Origin: JAGXSE01 sp040757295
GTDB lineage: Bacteria > Bacillota > PH28-bin88
Length of the DNA stretch: 18,425 bases
Reading direction: 5' to 3'
Assembly (NCBI GenBank): GCA_040757295.1
Contig: JBFLXH010000048.1
Span: 1-18,425, forward strand
Part shown: positions 5,571 through 12,542 of the stretch, in pieces
Layout of the letters: the number at the start of each line of letters is the position of its first letter
Numbering within the stretch: the stretch's first letter is position 1
The notes under the pieces: generated by a model
Told to the model about the DNA's origin: nothing
The model's input: the letters and a program-made list of their open reading frames with translations, nothing else
The model's database searches: none
Translations under genes and position numbers: made by a program

Positions 5571-5771
5571 TTGCCAGACGTCTTAGTCGTGATTAATAAG
5601 TCCACCAAGCTGCAGCGGTTAAAGGCCTATGCAGATGAAAAAAGCCTAAAAGCGACTTATTGCTACCTGTATAATCGCCTTTTCCAGATTTATGAGACCG
5701 TGCTTGACGAGGCAAATCACGAGGCTATTGCCGAGGAATTAAAAAGTCTGCTGGAAGAGATTGAACCGTAA
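5571..5771 (+). CDS. Small early protein, function unknown
   Basis: A 66-residue helical protein. I chose TTG 5571 because AAGGAGG lies eight bases upstream; a GTG at 5562 sits inside that site. A short hydrophobic strand at the start (DVLVVI) is followed by helices containing Tyr-rich TYCYLYNRLFQIYE and an acidic end (EELKSLLEEIE). No known domain. It is closely followed (13 nt) by another small gene, within an array of compact early genes. Confidence 0.65.
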   Translation: MPDVLVVINKSTKLQRLKAYADEKSLKATYCYLYNRLFQIYETVLDEANHEAIAEELKSLLEEIEP

Positions 5772-5784
5772 AGAGGTGAGCCAG

Positions 5785-5934
5785 GTGCCGAAGGATAGGG
5801 AAAAACGGGATCGGCCGGATTGGAAGACCTTCATGGAGATGAATAAGCGCGGGTGCCTCCGGCGCCTGGCTGCCGATAAGGCCCGGGAAAAAGAGGTTGA
5901 GTCGAAGGAGCCAGCCATGAAGGTGGAAAGATAG
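5785..5934 (+). CDS. Very small basic protein
   Basis: A 49-residue frame starting at GTG behind AAGAGGTGAG and 13 nt after the previous stop. It is rich in Lys, Arg, Glu and Asp (start PKDREKRDRPDWKTF, then NKRGCLRRLAADKARE), suggesting a single charged helix. It ends just before a Cys-rich frame that lies one base out of register, so the present stop may be the result of a frameshift. Spacing and ribosome binding site support translation; the function is unknown. Confidence 0.5.
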   Translation: MPKDREKRDRPDWKTFMEMNKRGCLRRLAADKAREKEVESKEPAMKVER

Positions 5935-6022
5935 CTGCCCCCACTGCTGGGAGGAGTTCGAGCGGGGGCAGAGAGAGGATGAGGTGAAAGCATGCGGCTG
6001 CAAAACGCGAACCGGCTGCTAG
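5921..6022 (+). pseudogene. Cys-rich open frame without a start codon
   Basis: This 34-codon frame has strong coding character, with WKDSCPHCWEEFERG followed by a C-G-C-K motif: a CxxC...CxC pattern like a small zinc finger. However, it lacks an ATG, GTG or TTG; the in-frame codon before it is a stop at 5918-5920. It is +1 to the preceding 49-residue gene, so a one-base change there would fuse them into a protein of about 80 residues. It overlaps the next gene by 31 nt. Confidence 0.35.
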
Positions 6023-6297
6023 ATGACATCAAAAAACTTGGAATGCCCGAGATTTTCATTTACTACCATGGGTTTATGGTGCGCATCACACCTGAACACC
6101 ATGTGGTTGAAAACGGATCGCTAGTGTTCCAGGGCCAGAATTTTGTTATGCGCATTTCACTTCTTGGTGATACGGTCCTAGTCGAGAAAACAAAGCCGGA
6201 CAACTACATCATCGAGTGCGAGAAGTGCTATGGAGTACAGCAGGCGAAAACCGGCATGGGAATGACTGAAGTTTTTTGGCCCAAGGGGAGGGAGTAG
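5992..6297 (+). CDS. Small early protein, function unknown
   Basis: A 101-residue protein. The ATG is preceded by GAGGTGA at good spacing. After an N-terminal helix (RLLDDIKKLG), the rest appears to be a beta-rich fold (FIYYHGFMVRI, SLVFQGQNFVMRISLLGDTVLVEK). A lone CEKC at residues 76-79 gives a possible half zinc site. No recognisable family. A GC-rich hairpin begins at its stop codon. Confidence 0.7.
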   Translation: MRLQNANRLLDDIKKLGMPEIFIYYHGFMVRITPEHHVVENGSLVFQGQNFVMRISLLGDTVLVEKTKPDNYIIECEKCYGVQQAKTGMGMTEVFWPKGRE

Positions 6298-6327
6298 CCC
6301 CCGGCTCCGGTACCAGTCACCGGGGGC
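6297..6327 (+). other. Strong GC-rich hairpin after the stop codon
   Basis: GCCCCCGG (6297-6304) pairs perfectly with CCGGGGGC (6320-6327) around a 15-nt loop. It starts at the stop codon of the preceding gene and is not followed by a T tract, so it is not a standard terminator. It could stabilise the 3' end of the upstream message or slow the polymerase. Confidence 0.6.
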
Positions 6328-6357
6328 GAAGGGAAAAGGGAGAGGGGGTGACTTCAT

Positions 6358-6435
6358 TTGAGGATTTTTGCTTATGCTGGCCCAGTTTCTGGCCTGTTGA
6401 AGGCCCTGAGGCAAGCCATGGTGTTCTATCACTAG
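6358..6435 (+). CDS. Possible 25-residue peptide
   Basis: A short frame starts at TTG six bases after GGGGGTGA and encodes a basic, partly hydrophobic peptide (RIFAYAGPVSGLLKALR...). Evidence is only the ribosome binding site and position between two genes; a competing frame through the same region ends at the following gene. It may be a leader peptide or a degraded gene. Confidence 0.25.
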   Translation: MRIFAYAGPVSGLLKALRQAMVFYH

Positions 6436-6493
6436 CATACTGGCAGAAGGCAAAAAACTCCATGAACCATACTGCAGTAAGGGGGTGAGAAAT

Positions 6494-7048
6494 GTGTATC
6501 GTGAAGCAAGAAAAAAGGCGGGACTAAGCATCGAGGCTGCAGCTGAAAAGCTCCACCTAGCACCCAGGACACTTATTAACTACGAGCATGAGCAGTCAAT
6601 TCCTCCGCCGGAGGTTGCCCTTGGAATGAGCAGATTGTATAAGGTGCCTTGGCTTACCCAGCACTATTGCCGGCTAAACTGCGCCATTGGACAAGCCTAT
6701 TCCTATGAAGTGCTGAATGGAGTAAGCCTGGATCCGCCCAGTGTAATGCTGAAATTAATAGGTGAGATGGCCGAAGCCATGGGGGTGCTTTATAGGATGG
6801 TGGACCTGGCCGTGAATAAAGACGGCTATGAGGATTTCCGGAAAGAAGAATGGGCCGAATTTGAGAAATGCCTTCAAGAATTTTTTGATGTAGAGCATAA
6901 CATTGAAACACTGAAAATCAGCCTGGGCCAGTGGTGCGATGTGTCAGAACTGGTAGCAGTGCATAACCAAAAGTGCCATGCCAGGGGCTATGTAAAAAAA
7001 GAAAAACCCGCCATTTCTGGACGGGCGACAAAAATTTCTTATGCCTAA
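6494..7048 (+). CDS. HTH (XRE-type) phage protein
   Basis: About 184 residues. The N-terminal HTH domain (about 1-58) shows REARKKAGLSIEAAAEKLHL, then RTLINYEHE, and a pro-rich turn before a VALGMSRLY helix. The remainder (75-150) is helical and acidic and carries no known domain. GTG 6494 has the GGGGGTGAG site seven bases upstream; the alternative GTG 6485 lies within that site. This HTH-plus-helical layout is common for early regulators or DNA-binding accessory proteins just ahead of replication genes in Firmicutes phages. Specific target unknown. Confidence 0.8.
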   Translation: MYREARKKAGLSIEAAAEKLHLAPRTLINYEHEQSIPPPEVALGMSRLYKVPWLTQHYCRLNCAIGQAYSYEVLNGVSLDPPSVMLKLIGEMAEAMGVLYRMVDLAVNKDGYEDFRKEEWAEFEKCLQEFFDVEHNIETLKISLGQWCDVSELVAVHNQKCHARGYVKKEKPAISGRATKISYA

Positions 7049-7137
7049 AGTCTACCAGAGAAAAAAAGGAAATGCAAGGGCTGCGCCTGACCGGCTAAAA
7101 CAGCCTAACAACATCAAGTCGAAAGGAGAAAAACACC

Positions 7138-7503
7138 ATGGAAATTACCATTCGTATCCAAGCCCCTGAGCTGGCAAATGCCATTCAAAACCTGGCCCAG
7201 GCATTAGGCCAACAGTTAGTCTCTGCTGCGCCGGTACAAGTAGATCCAACACCAGTACAGGTGCAAACGCCTGCACAGACACCCGCGCCTGCACCGGTCC
7301 CTGTATCAGGTGTACCGACAACCCCACAGACCTACACGATGGAACAATTAGCGGTAGCGGCAACACAGCTAGTTGACGCGGGCCGCAGGGCTGAACTTGT
7401 TTCACTCCTTGCTTCATTTGGTGTACAGGCACTAACAGCACTGCCGAAAGAGCATTATGGGACTTTTGCCACTCAACTTAGGGCGATGGGGGCAAAAATT
7501 TAA
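7138..7503 (+). CDS. Phage protein with a Pro/Gln/Ala linker, upstream of DUF2800
   Basis: A 121-residue protein starting at ATG behind GAAAGGAG. A short N-terminal region (EITIRIQAPELANAIQNLAQ) and a helical C-terminal region (about 66-118: TMEQLAVAATQLVDAGRR, then a LVSLLASFGVQAL segment) flank a low-complexity linker (about 33-62) of repeated P-V-Q-x-(T/D)-P units. Similar small proteins precede the DUF2800 nuclease in other Firmicutes phages. The linker suggests a tether between two binding modules, perhaps bridging replication proteins; that is inference. Confidence 0.75.
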   Translation: MEITIRIQAPELANAIQNLAQALGQQLVSAAPVQVDPTPVQVQTPAQTPAPAPVPVSGVPTTPQTYTMEQLAVAATQLVDAGRRAELVSLLASFGVQALTALPKEHYGTFATQLRAMGAKI

Positions 7504-7537
7504 AAACCACGCAGAAACAAGGATTGGAGGTGAAAAT

Positions 7538-8749
7538 ATGACGACTGCTGCTGTACCCATCGCTAAAGCTAATACGGAGACAAGGGCCCACGCCATCCTT
7601 TCCGCCAGTGCCGCTCATCGTTGGCTTGCTTGCACACCGAGCGCCAGGCTGGAAGAATCATTGCCCGAAAGCCAAAGCAACTATGCAGACGAGGGAAGAC
7701 TTGCCCACGTAATCGCTGAACTTAAGCTCCGAAAATATTTTGTTGAACCAATGGGGCCGAAGACATTCAACAACCGGCTCAAAAAACTACAGGCCGATCC
7801 GCTCTATCAGGATGAAATGCTAAAGTATACAGATACCTACCTGGAATACACTCAGAACATTGTCCATGGATTTTCAGCCCCGCCCTATATCGCAATCGAG
7901 AAGCGGCTTGACTTCAGTGTTTTTGTGCCAGAGGGTTTTGGCACAGGCGACTGTGTCATTATCGGTGGAACAACGTTATATGTCATTGATTTCAAATACG
8001 GTAAAGGGGTGCCGGTATCAGCTAAGGGCAACTCGCAAATGCGGTTGTACGCGCTGGGGGCCTATGCCGAGTACAGTTTCTTATACCCAATTGAGAGGGT
8101 CAAAATGGTAATTATTCAACCTAGACTGGATACTGTTTCAGAGGACGAGATTTCGATTGCCGAACTACTTGATTGGGGTGAAGCGATTAAGCCGATTGCA
8201 CAAATGGCGTACAACGGGGAGGGTGAATTTATCCCCGGGGAACACTGCCAATTTTGCAAGGCCAAAGCACTATGCCGGGCAAGATCCGAGTTCAATATAG
8301 CGCTGGAAGAGTTCCGCGGAATGAAGCCTCCACTTATTTCTAACGAAGAAGTAGGGCGAATCCTTGAACGGGCCCAAAACCTTGCCAAATGGATCGCTGA
8401 CCTTGAGGAGTACGCCCTGGCTGAATGCCTGGCCGGCTATGAAATTCCTGGCTGGAAAGCTGTTCACGGGCGCAGTACCCGGCATTTCATAGACCAGGAT
8501 GCAGCGTTTAAGGTGTTGCTGGAAGCTGGCATTGAAGAGGCCATGCTGTACGAACGCAAACCCTTAACGCTGGCAAACATTGAAAAATTAATAGGCAAAC
8601 CAAAATTTAAGGAATTGTTAAGCGCATATGTCAATACGCCGCCCGGAAAACCGACACTCGTACCCGTAAGCGATAAACGCGAAGCGATTACACGATCAAC
8701 CGCCGAAGATGATTTCAAAAATTATAACGGAGGTAATGAAAATGAGTAA
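7538..8749 (+). CDS. DUF2800 family Cas4/RecB-like PD-(D/E)XK nuclease
   Basis: A 403-residue protein; ATG 7538 has GGAGGTG seven bases upstream. The N-terminal SASAAHRWLACTPSARLEE signature identifies DUF2800. RecB-type nuclease residues can be read in order: H57 in EGRLAHV, D138, D151-F-K153, then Q167 and Y171 in the helix after it. Cysteines C32, C237, C240 and C246 match the one-plus-three spacing of the [4Fe-4S] cluster in Cas4 and AddB. It should be a DNA exonuclease or end-processing enzyme, probably for phage recombination or replication. It overlaps the SSB gene by 8 nt, giving translational coupling. The residue reading is seen; the iron-sulfur cluster and activity are inferred from the family. 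Confidence 0.9.
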   Translation: MTTAAVPIAKANTETRAHAILSASAAHRWLACTPSARLEESLPESQSNYADEGRLAHVIAELKLRKYFVEPMGPKTFNNRLKKLQADPLYQDEMLKYTDTYLEYTQNIVHGFSAPPYIAIEKRLDFSVFVPEGFGTGDCVIIGGTTLYVIDFKYGKGVPVSAKGNSQMRLYALGAYAEYSFLYPIERVKMVIIQPRLDTVSEDEISIAELLDWGEAIKPIAQMAYNGEGEFIPGEHCQFCKAKALCRARSEFNIALEEFRGMKPPLISNEEVGRILERAQNLAKWIADLEEYALAECLAGYEIPGWKAVHGRSTRHFIDQDAAFKVLLEAGIEEAMLYERKPLTLANIEKLIGKPKFKELLSAYVNTPPGKPTLVPVSDKREAITRSTAEDDFKNYNGGNENE

Positions 8750-9443
8750 TCAAAACCCACAGCGCGTTGTAACCGGAAAAGTACGTCTCAGTTACTGCCA
8801 TCTATTTACGCCGTATGCAAATCCAAATGGCAATGGTGAACCTAAATACAGCGTTACAATACTATTGCCCAAGTCAGATGTAGCAACCAAACAGCGAATT
8901 GACGTCGCAATCCAAGCCGCGGTCAGTGCCGGAATATCTTCACGCTGGAATGGCGTAAGACCCCCGCAGATAGCAATTCCAATCCATGACGGTGACGGTG
9001 TGCGCCCAAGTGACGGCATGCCCTTTGGTGACGAATACAAAGGCCACTGGGTATTTACGGCTTCATCAAAACAGCCTCCACAGATAGTGGACCTGAGCCT
9101 AAACCCGATCATAAACCAATCTGAGGTCTATTCGGGAATCTATGCAAGAGTGTCTGTTCAGTTTTTTCCGTATTCGAATAGCGGAAAAAAGGGCATAGGT
9201 TGCAGTCTGGGCAACGTGCAAAAACTGGAAGATGGTGAGCCATTAGGCGGGCGCACTACTGCTGCAGATGATTTTGGCGGATACGCTCCAGCTGCTCCAA
9301 CATATCGGGCCCCAGCATACCAGCAGCCGGCTTACCCCCAACAACCCTCGCGGCCGGCATCACAGCCCGGTTACCCCGGACATCCGGTGCAGATTGACCC
9401 GATAACAGGGAGGCCATTAATCGGTAACGTTATGGGGCTTTAA
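8742..9443 (+). CDS. DUF2815 / Enc34-type single-stranded DNA-binding protein
   Basis: A 233-residue protein starting at ATG 8742, with GGAGG 9 bases upstream and overlapping the DUF2800 stop. Residues 8-165 form the DUF2815 (Enc34_ssb) OB-fold-like core: VTGKVRLSYCHLF, KYSVTILLPKSD, a GDEYKGHWVF strand, and the VYSGIYARVSVQFFPY block. Residues 178-233 form a flexible tail rich in Pro, Tyr, Gln and Ala without the usual acidic tip. It likely coats single strands at the fork and helps recruit polymerase or helicase. Neighbours (nuclease upstream, polymerase downstream) fit. The assignment is by signature, not by alignment. Confidence 0.88.
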   Translation: MSNQNPQRVVTGKVRLSYCHLFTPYANPNGNGEPKYSVTILLPKSDVATKQRIDVAIQAAVSAGISSRWNGVRPPQIAIPIHDGDGVRPSDGMPFGDEYKGHWVFTASSKQPPQIVDLSLNPIINQSEVYSGIYARVSVQFFPYSNSGKKGIGCSLGNVQKLEDGEPLGGRTTAADDFGGYAPAAPTYRAPAYQQPAYPQQPSRPASQPGYPGHPVQIDPITGRPLIGNVMGL

Positions 9444-9456
9444 AGCACATAAGGCA

Positions 9457-9482
9457 GAAGGGGGTTCAAAAGAGCCCCCTTC
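9457..9482 (+). other. Perfect hairpin between SSB and polymerase genes
   Basis: GAAGGGGG (9457-9464) pairs with CCCCCTTC (9475-9482) around a 10-nt loop. No T tract follows, so rather than a full terminator it may be a partial terminator or mRNA-protecting stem that keeps SSB levels high relative to polymerase. An alternative stem, GGTTC (9463-9467) with GAACC (9483-9487), is possible. Confidence 0.6.
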
Positions 9483-9500
9483 GAACCAGGAGGCTGACCA

Positions 9501-11474
9501 ATGAAGCATTTAAGCATCGATATTGAGACGTTTAGCAGCATCGACATTAAGAAAAGCGGATTATATAAATACGTCCAAAGTCCTGACTTCCAGATCCTTT
9601 TATTCGCCTATTCTTTTGACGGTGGCCCGGTACAAATCGTTGACCTTGCCCAAGGAGAAACATTACCGGTAGAAATCGTTACAGCACTTCAAGATCCGAC
9701 CGTAATAAAACAAGCCTATAACGCACCCTTCGAATGGTATTGCCTTAATAAATTCTACTACTCGCCTTTAGATCAGTGGAGATGCACCATGCTGCACGGG
9801 CTGTACTGCGGCTATACCGCCGGGTTGGCCGCCACAGCGGCAGCCCTGGGCCTGCCCGAGGACAAGCGAAAGATGGGCATAGGCTCGGCCCTGATACGGA
9901 CCTTCTGCGTACCCTGCAAGCCGACAACTAAAAACGGGCAGCGCACACGGACGCTACCTCACCATGAGCCGGAAAAATGGCAGCTATTCAAAGAGTATTG
10001 CAAGCAGGACGTAGTTACCGAGATGGAGATTGAACAACGTCTTTCAGGGTTCCCTGTACCAGAACAGGAACAAAGGCTCTGGGAGTTGGACCAGCAGATT
10101 AACGCTGATGGTGTGACTATTGATCTGGAACTAATTGACGGGGCTCTCCACTGTGACGAGATTGTGACCGGCGAGTTGATGGCCGAAGCCGTCCGGCTGT
10201 CCGGACTGGACAACCCTAAAAGCGTCAAGCAGCTATCCGAATGGCTCACTGAGGAGACCGGAGAGGAGATCCCAGACCTGCAAAAAGCCACCGTGGCCGA
10301 AATGATTAAGACAACCGACAACGACACCGTCCGGCGCATGCTGGAGATCAGGCAGGAGCTGGCCAAGACAAGCGTTAGAAAATACACCGCCATGCGCGAA
10401 GCTTTATGCACGGATGGGCGGATTCGCGGGCTACTGCAGTTTTACGGGGCGAACAGGACCGGGCGGTGGGCAGGCCGGCTGGTCCAGGTGCAAAACCTCC
10501 CGAAAAACTACCTCGAAACGCTGTCCCATGCAAGGGAGTGTGTCAAGGCTAAAAAAGTTGATGCTCTTAAAATCGTATATGGCAATGTGCTTGATACTCT
10601 TTCGCAGTTAATCCGCACGGCATTTGTGCCGTCACCGGGGCATGTGCTCCTTGTGGCCGATTTCTCCGCCATCGAGGCCCGAGTGATTGCTTGGCTGGCT
10701 GGCGAGCAATGGCGGCTTGATGTCTTCGCAACACACGGAAAAATATATGAAGCCTCTGCAAGCCAAATGTTCGAGGTGCCTATTGAAAAGATTGCAAAGG
10801 GTAATCCGGAATACGAACTCAGGCAAAAAGGGAAAGTGGCGGAACTGGCTCTTGGTTACCAGGGGGCCTCCGGCGCACTAGTTGCTATGGGTGCCCTGAA
10901 TATGGGGCTGACCGAAGAAGAACTTCCAGAAATCGTACACCGGTGGAGATCCGCCAACAAACGAATAGTTGACCTGTGGTACAGTCTGGAAAATGCCGCG
11001 CTGGAGGTAATGCGGACTGGACAGCCGGTAGGCGTGAGGGGTCTCATATTAGCCCGTGAAGGTGATTATTACAACCAGCAAGACTTTTTGACAATCACCC
11101 TGCCGAGTGGTCGGAAGCTATTTTACACAAGACCATTTCTTTCTCAAAACGATTTTGGAAAAGAAGCTTTACACTATCACGGAATTAATCAGACCACTAA
11201 AAAGTGGGAAGTTATCTCCACATACGGCGGAAAGTTAGTGGAAAACGTGGTGCAAGCGATAGCAAGAGACTGTTTGGGGGAAAACCTTGTAAAGCTAAAT
11301 GCTGTAGGATATAAAATCGCTTTCCATGTCCATGACGAAGTGATACTGGATATACCTGATAGTGATGCAGACCTTGATCATGTTTGCGAAATAATGGGGC
11401 AACCGGTTCCCTGGGCCCTGGGGCTACCCCTCAAAACGGACGGATTCACGACCAGATATTACAAAAAGGATTAA
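9501..11474 (+). CDS. Phage family A DNA polymerase with 3'-5' exonuclease
   Basis: A 657-residue replicative polymerase of the phage Pol I type. The exonuclease domain (about 1-185) shows Exo I D7-I-E9, Exo II around N74-E78, and Exo III Y166-D170, so proofreading should be active. The polymerase domain has motif A DFSAIEAR from D387, motif B RQKGK (441-445) with Y453, and motif C HVHDEVIL with D612-E613. There is no 5' nuclease domain, as is usual for phage members. The ATG follows AGGAGGCTGAC. The 5' part of the gene is markedly GC-richer than the 3' end. It lies between SSB and a DUF4326 gene in the replication operon. Confidence 0.95.
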   Translation: MKHLSIDIETFSSIDIKKSGLYKYVQSPDFQILLFAYSFDGGPVQIVDLAQGETLPVEIVTALQDPTVIKQAYNAPFEWYCLNKFYYSPLDQWRCTMLHGLYCGYTAGLAATAAALGLPEDKRKMGIGSALIRTFCVPCKPTTKNGQRTRTLPHHEPEKWQLFKEYCKQDVVTEMEIEQRLSGFPVPEQEQRLWELDQQINADGVTIDLELIDGALHCDEIVTGELMAEAVRLSGLDNPKSVKQLSEWLTEETGEEIPDLQKATVAEMIKTTDNDTVRRMLEIRQELAKTSVRKYTAMREALCTDGRIRGLLQFYGANRTGRWAGRLVQVQNLPKNYLETLSHARECVKAKKVDALKIVYGNVLDTLSQLIRTAFVPSPGHVLLVADFSAIEARVIAWLAGEQWRLDVFATHGKIYEASASQMFEVPIEKIAKGNPEYELRQKGKVAELALGYQGASGALVAMGALNMGLTEEELPEIVHRWRSANKRIVDLWYSLENAALEVMRTGQPVGVRGLILAREGDYYNQQDFLTITLPSGRKLFYTRPFLSQNDFGKEALHYHGINQTTKKWEVISTYGGKLVENVVQAIARDCLGENLVKLNAVGYKIAFHVHDEVILDIPDSDADLDHVCEIMGQPVPWALGLPLKTDGFTTRYYKKD

Positions 11475-11480
11475 AGCGAA

Positions 11481-11756
11481 GTGATTTGTATAAAAACCAC
11501 AGTTATTAACAAAAACCGAGAACCTATCCCGAACAATGCGGTGTATATCGGGAGGCCTTCAAAGTGGGGAAACCCTTTCATAATAGGCCGAGATGGAACT
11601 CGAGAAGAAGTCATTAATAAGTATGAAAGCTGGATTCTCAAACAACCAGAGTTAATGACCAGCCTGCACGAATTAAGGGGTAAGACTTTGGTCTGTTTTT
11701 GTAAACCAAAACCTTGTCACGGAGATGTACTAATCAAGCTGATTGAGGAGGGATAA
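11481..11756 (+). CDS. DUF4326 domain protein
   Basis: A 91-residue protein matching DUF4326 over nearly its full length: VYIGRPSKWGNPF near residues 21-33, then G-R-D-G-T-R-E-E-V, an ELRGKTLVCFC segment with C71 and C73, and CHGD at 79-82. The Cys and His residues are conserved in the family and might bind metal, but its biochemical role is unknown. GTG start, with AAAGGA about 11 nt upstream; it follows the polymerase stop by 6 nt, so it is probably translated from the same message. DUF4326 genes are common in phages and near DNA-metabolism genes. Confidence 0.85.
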   Translation: MICIKTTVINKNREPIPNNAVYIGRPSKWGNPFIIGRDGTREEVINKYESWILKQPELMTSLHELRGKTLVCFCKPKPCHGDVLIKLIEEG

Positions 11757-11761
11757 AATCA

Positions 11762-12214
11762 ATGCCTCAAAGGGGACTAGAGCAAATATATTTGGATTTA
11801 GTAACAGTGTCTGAAAAGCTGGAAAACTCTAATCTCAATAAACTAGTAGAAGAAATAAGGACCTACATATTAACTGAAGATGAAAAAACAGCTACTAAGG
11901 AATGGAAAAGAAGCTCTGGAAAAATAACATTTGAAAAAGGACACCTGACAGTCGATGTTTACCGGAACGCTAATTACCCAGGAGTAATGATTCACAGACA
12001 TTACAAGCCTAACGGTGAACTTCAATCAGGGTGGGTCATAAGCCATGAATTATCCGGCCTTAAATTAGGCAGTATCGTCTATAACAACATGCGTAAAGCG
12101 GTTAAAGCATTCCTCGAACACGCGGCAAATGTTAATTGGGACAGACCAAAAGAAGAGATCCTTGCTGACCCGGAAGCGAAAACAGCGTACTACAATATGA
12201 AACTTCTCAAATAG
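11762..12214 (+). CDS. Phage protein of unknown function
   Basis: A 150-residue soluble protein; the ATG follows GAGGAGGGAT at good spacing and begins 5 nt after the DUF4326 stop. The N-terminal third is helical (EQIYLDLVTVSEKLE, EEIRTYILT). The middle is a likely beta sheet (KITFEKGHLTVDVYRN, PGVMIHRHYKPNGEL), and a helix (MRKAVKAFLEHAANVNW) follows. No catalytic motif is visible. Base composition is more AT-rich than the VapE gene downstream. It closes the polymerase operon before a 328-nt gap. Confidence 0.75.
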   Translation: MPQRGLEQIYLDLVTVSEKLENSNLNKLVEEIRTYILTEDEKTATKEWKRSSGKITFEKGHLTVDVYRNANYPGVMIHRHYKPNGELQSGWVISHELSGLKLGSIVYNNMRKAVKAFLEHAANVNWDRPKEEILADPEAKTAYYNMKLLK

Positions 12215-12334
12215 TGCGCCTTGCTTTGGAAGGCGGGATTACAGTCAAGAACTTTTTTCAGGAGAAGTGGGAGTTGCCGGCGGGTGCTTTTCGAGGGGCT
12301 GAAGGAGGGCCAACGTAAAAAGATTTAGGTTAAT

Positions 12335-12349
12335 GGAGCACTATGCTCC
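12335..12349 (+). terminator. Possible weak terminator or stem
   Basis: GGAGCA (12335-12340) and TGCTCC (12344-12349) form a 6-bp stem with a 3-nt loop, followed by only TTCT and then A-rich DNA. It lies in the gap after the polymerase operon, where termination would be useful, but the T tract is poor. Confidence 0.3.
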
Positions 12350-12418
12350 TTCTAAAAAACACTTTGACCGAGTTTCCCTAAATTAATAATTTATTCAATT
12401 TAACCTCAAGTTATACCT

Positions 12419-12430
12419 TTGGTGCACCAA
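12419..12430. promoter_or_regulatory. 12-bp perfect palindrome TTGGTGCACCAA
   Basis: A perfect palindrome in the non-coding gap 12215-12542. A loose promoter, TTGACC (12364-12369) with 17 nt to TAATTT (12387-12392), lies about 30 bp upstream. A dimeric regulator controlling the VapE gene could bind here. Its 8-bp core GGTGCACC also occurs at 54-61. Confidence 0.35.
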
Positions 12431-12461
12431 GTTCATATAAAAGCCTCCCTGTCTGCTGGCC

Positions 12462-12536
12462 ATAAGACGGAAAGAAATCATCGTAGACAACTTTGCCGGC
12501 GGTAAAGGCATTGTGATTGAACATGAAGAGGGGTAA
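12462..12536 (+). pseudogene. Relic resembling the start of a phage cytosine DNA methyltransferase
   Basis: A 24-codon frame reads RRKEIIVDNFAGGKG and then soon ends. KEIIVDNFAGG is the N-terminus (motif I, which binds S-adenosylmethionine) of C5-cytosine methyltransferases carried by many Firmicutes phages, usually continuing GGASTGIE. Here ATA stands where the start ATG would be and everything after motif I is missing. It lies directly before VapE. It looks like a deletion scar; the match is only about 11 residues, so chance is not excluded. Confidence 0.45.
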
Positions 12537-12542
12537 GGCTCC

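Noticed and set aside
5725..6059. Two leftward frames of 92 and 106 residues
   Set aside because: They are antisense shadows over several short rightward genes that have good ribosome binding sites.
6276..6488. 70-residue rightward frame ending in a GTGA overlap with the HTH gene
   Set aside because: Low-complexity start over the hairpin, no ribosome binding site at the ATG, and the HTH gene is better started at 6494, which removes the overlap argument.
7041..7169. 42-residue rightward frame (MPKVYQRKKGNARAAP...)
   Set aside because: No ribosome binding site and it runs over the well-initiated start of the 7138 gene; its first half does look protein-like, so it is only weakly rejected.
7457..7537. 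27-residue N-terminal extension of the DUF2800 protein
   Set aside because: It overlaps the preceding gene and the good GGAGGTG site serves ATG 7538.
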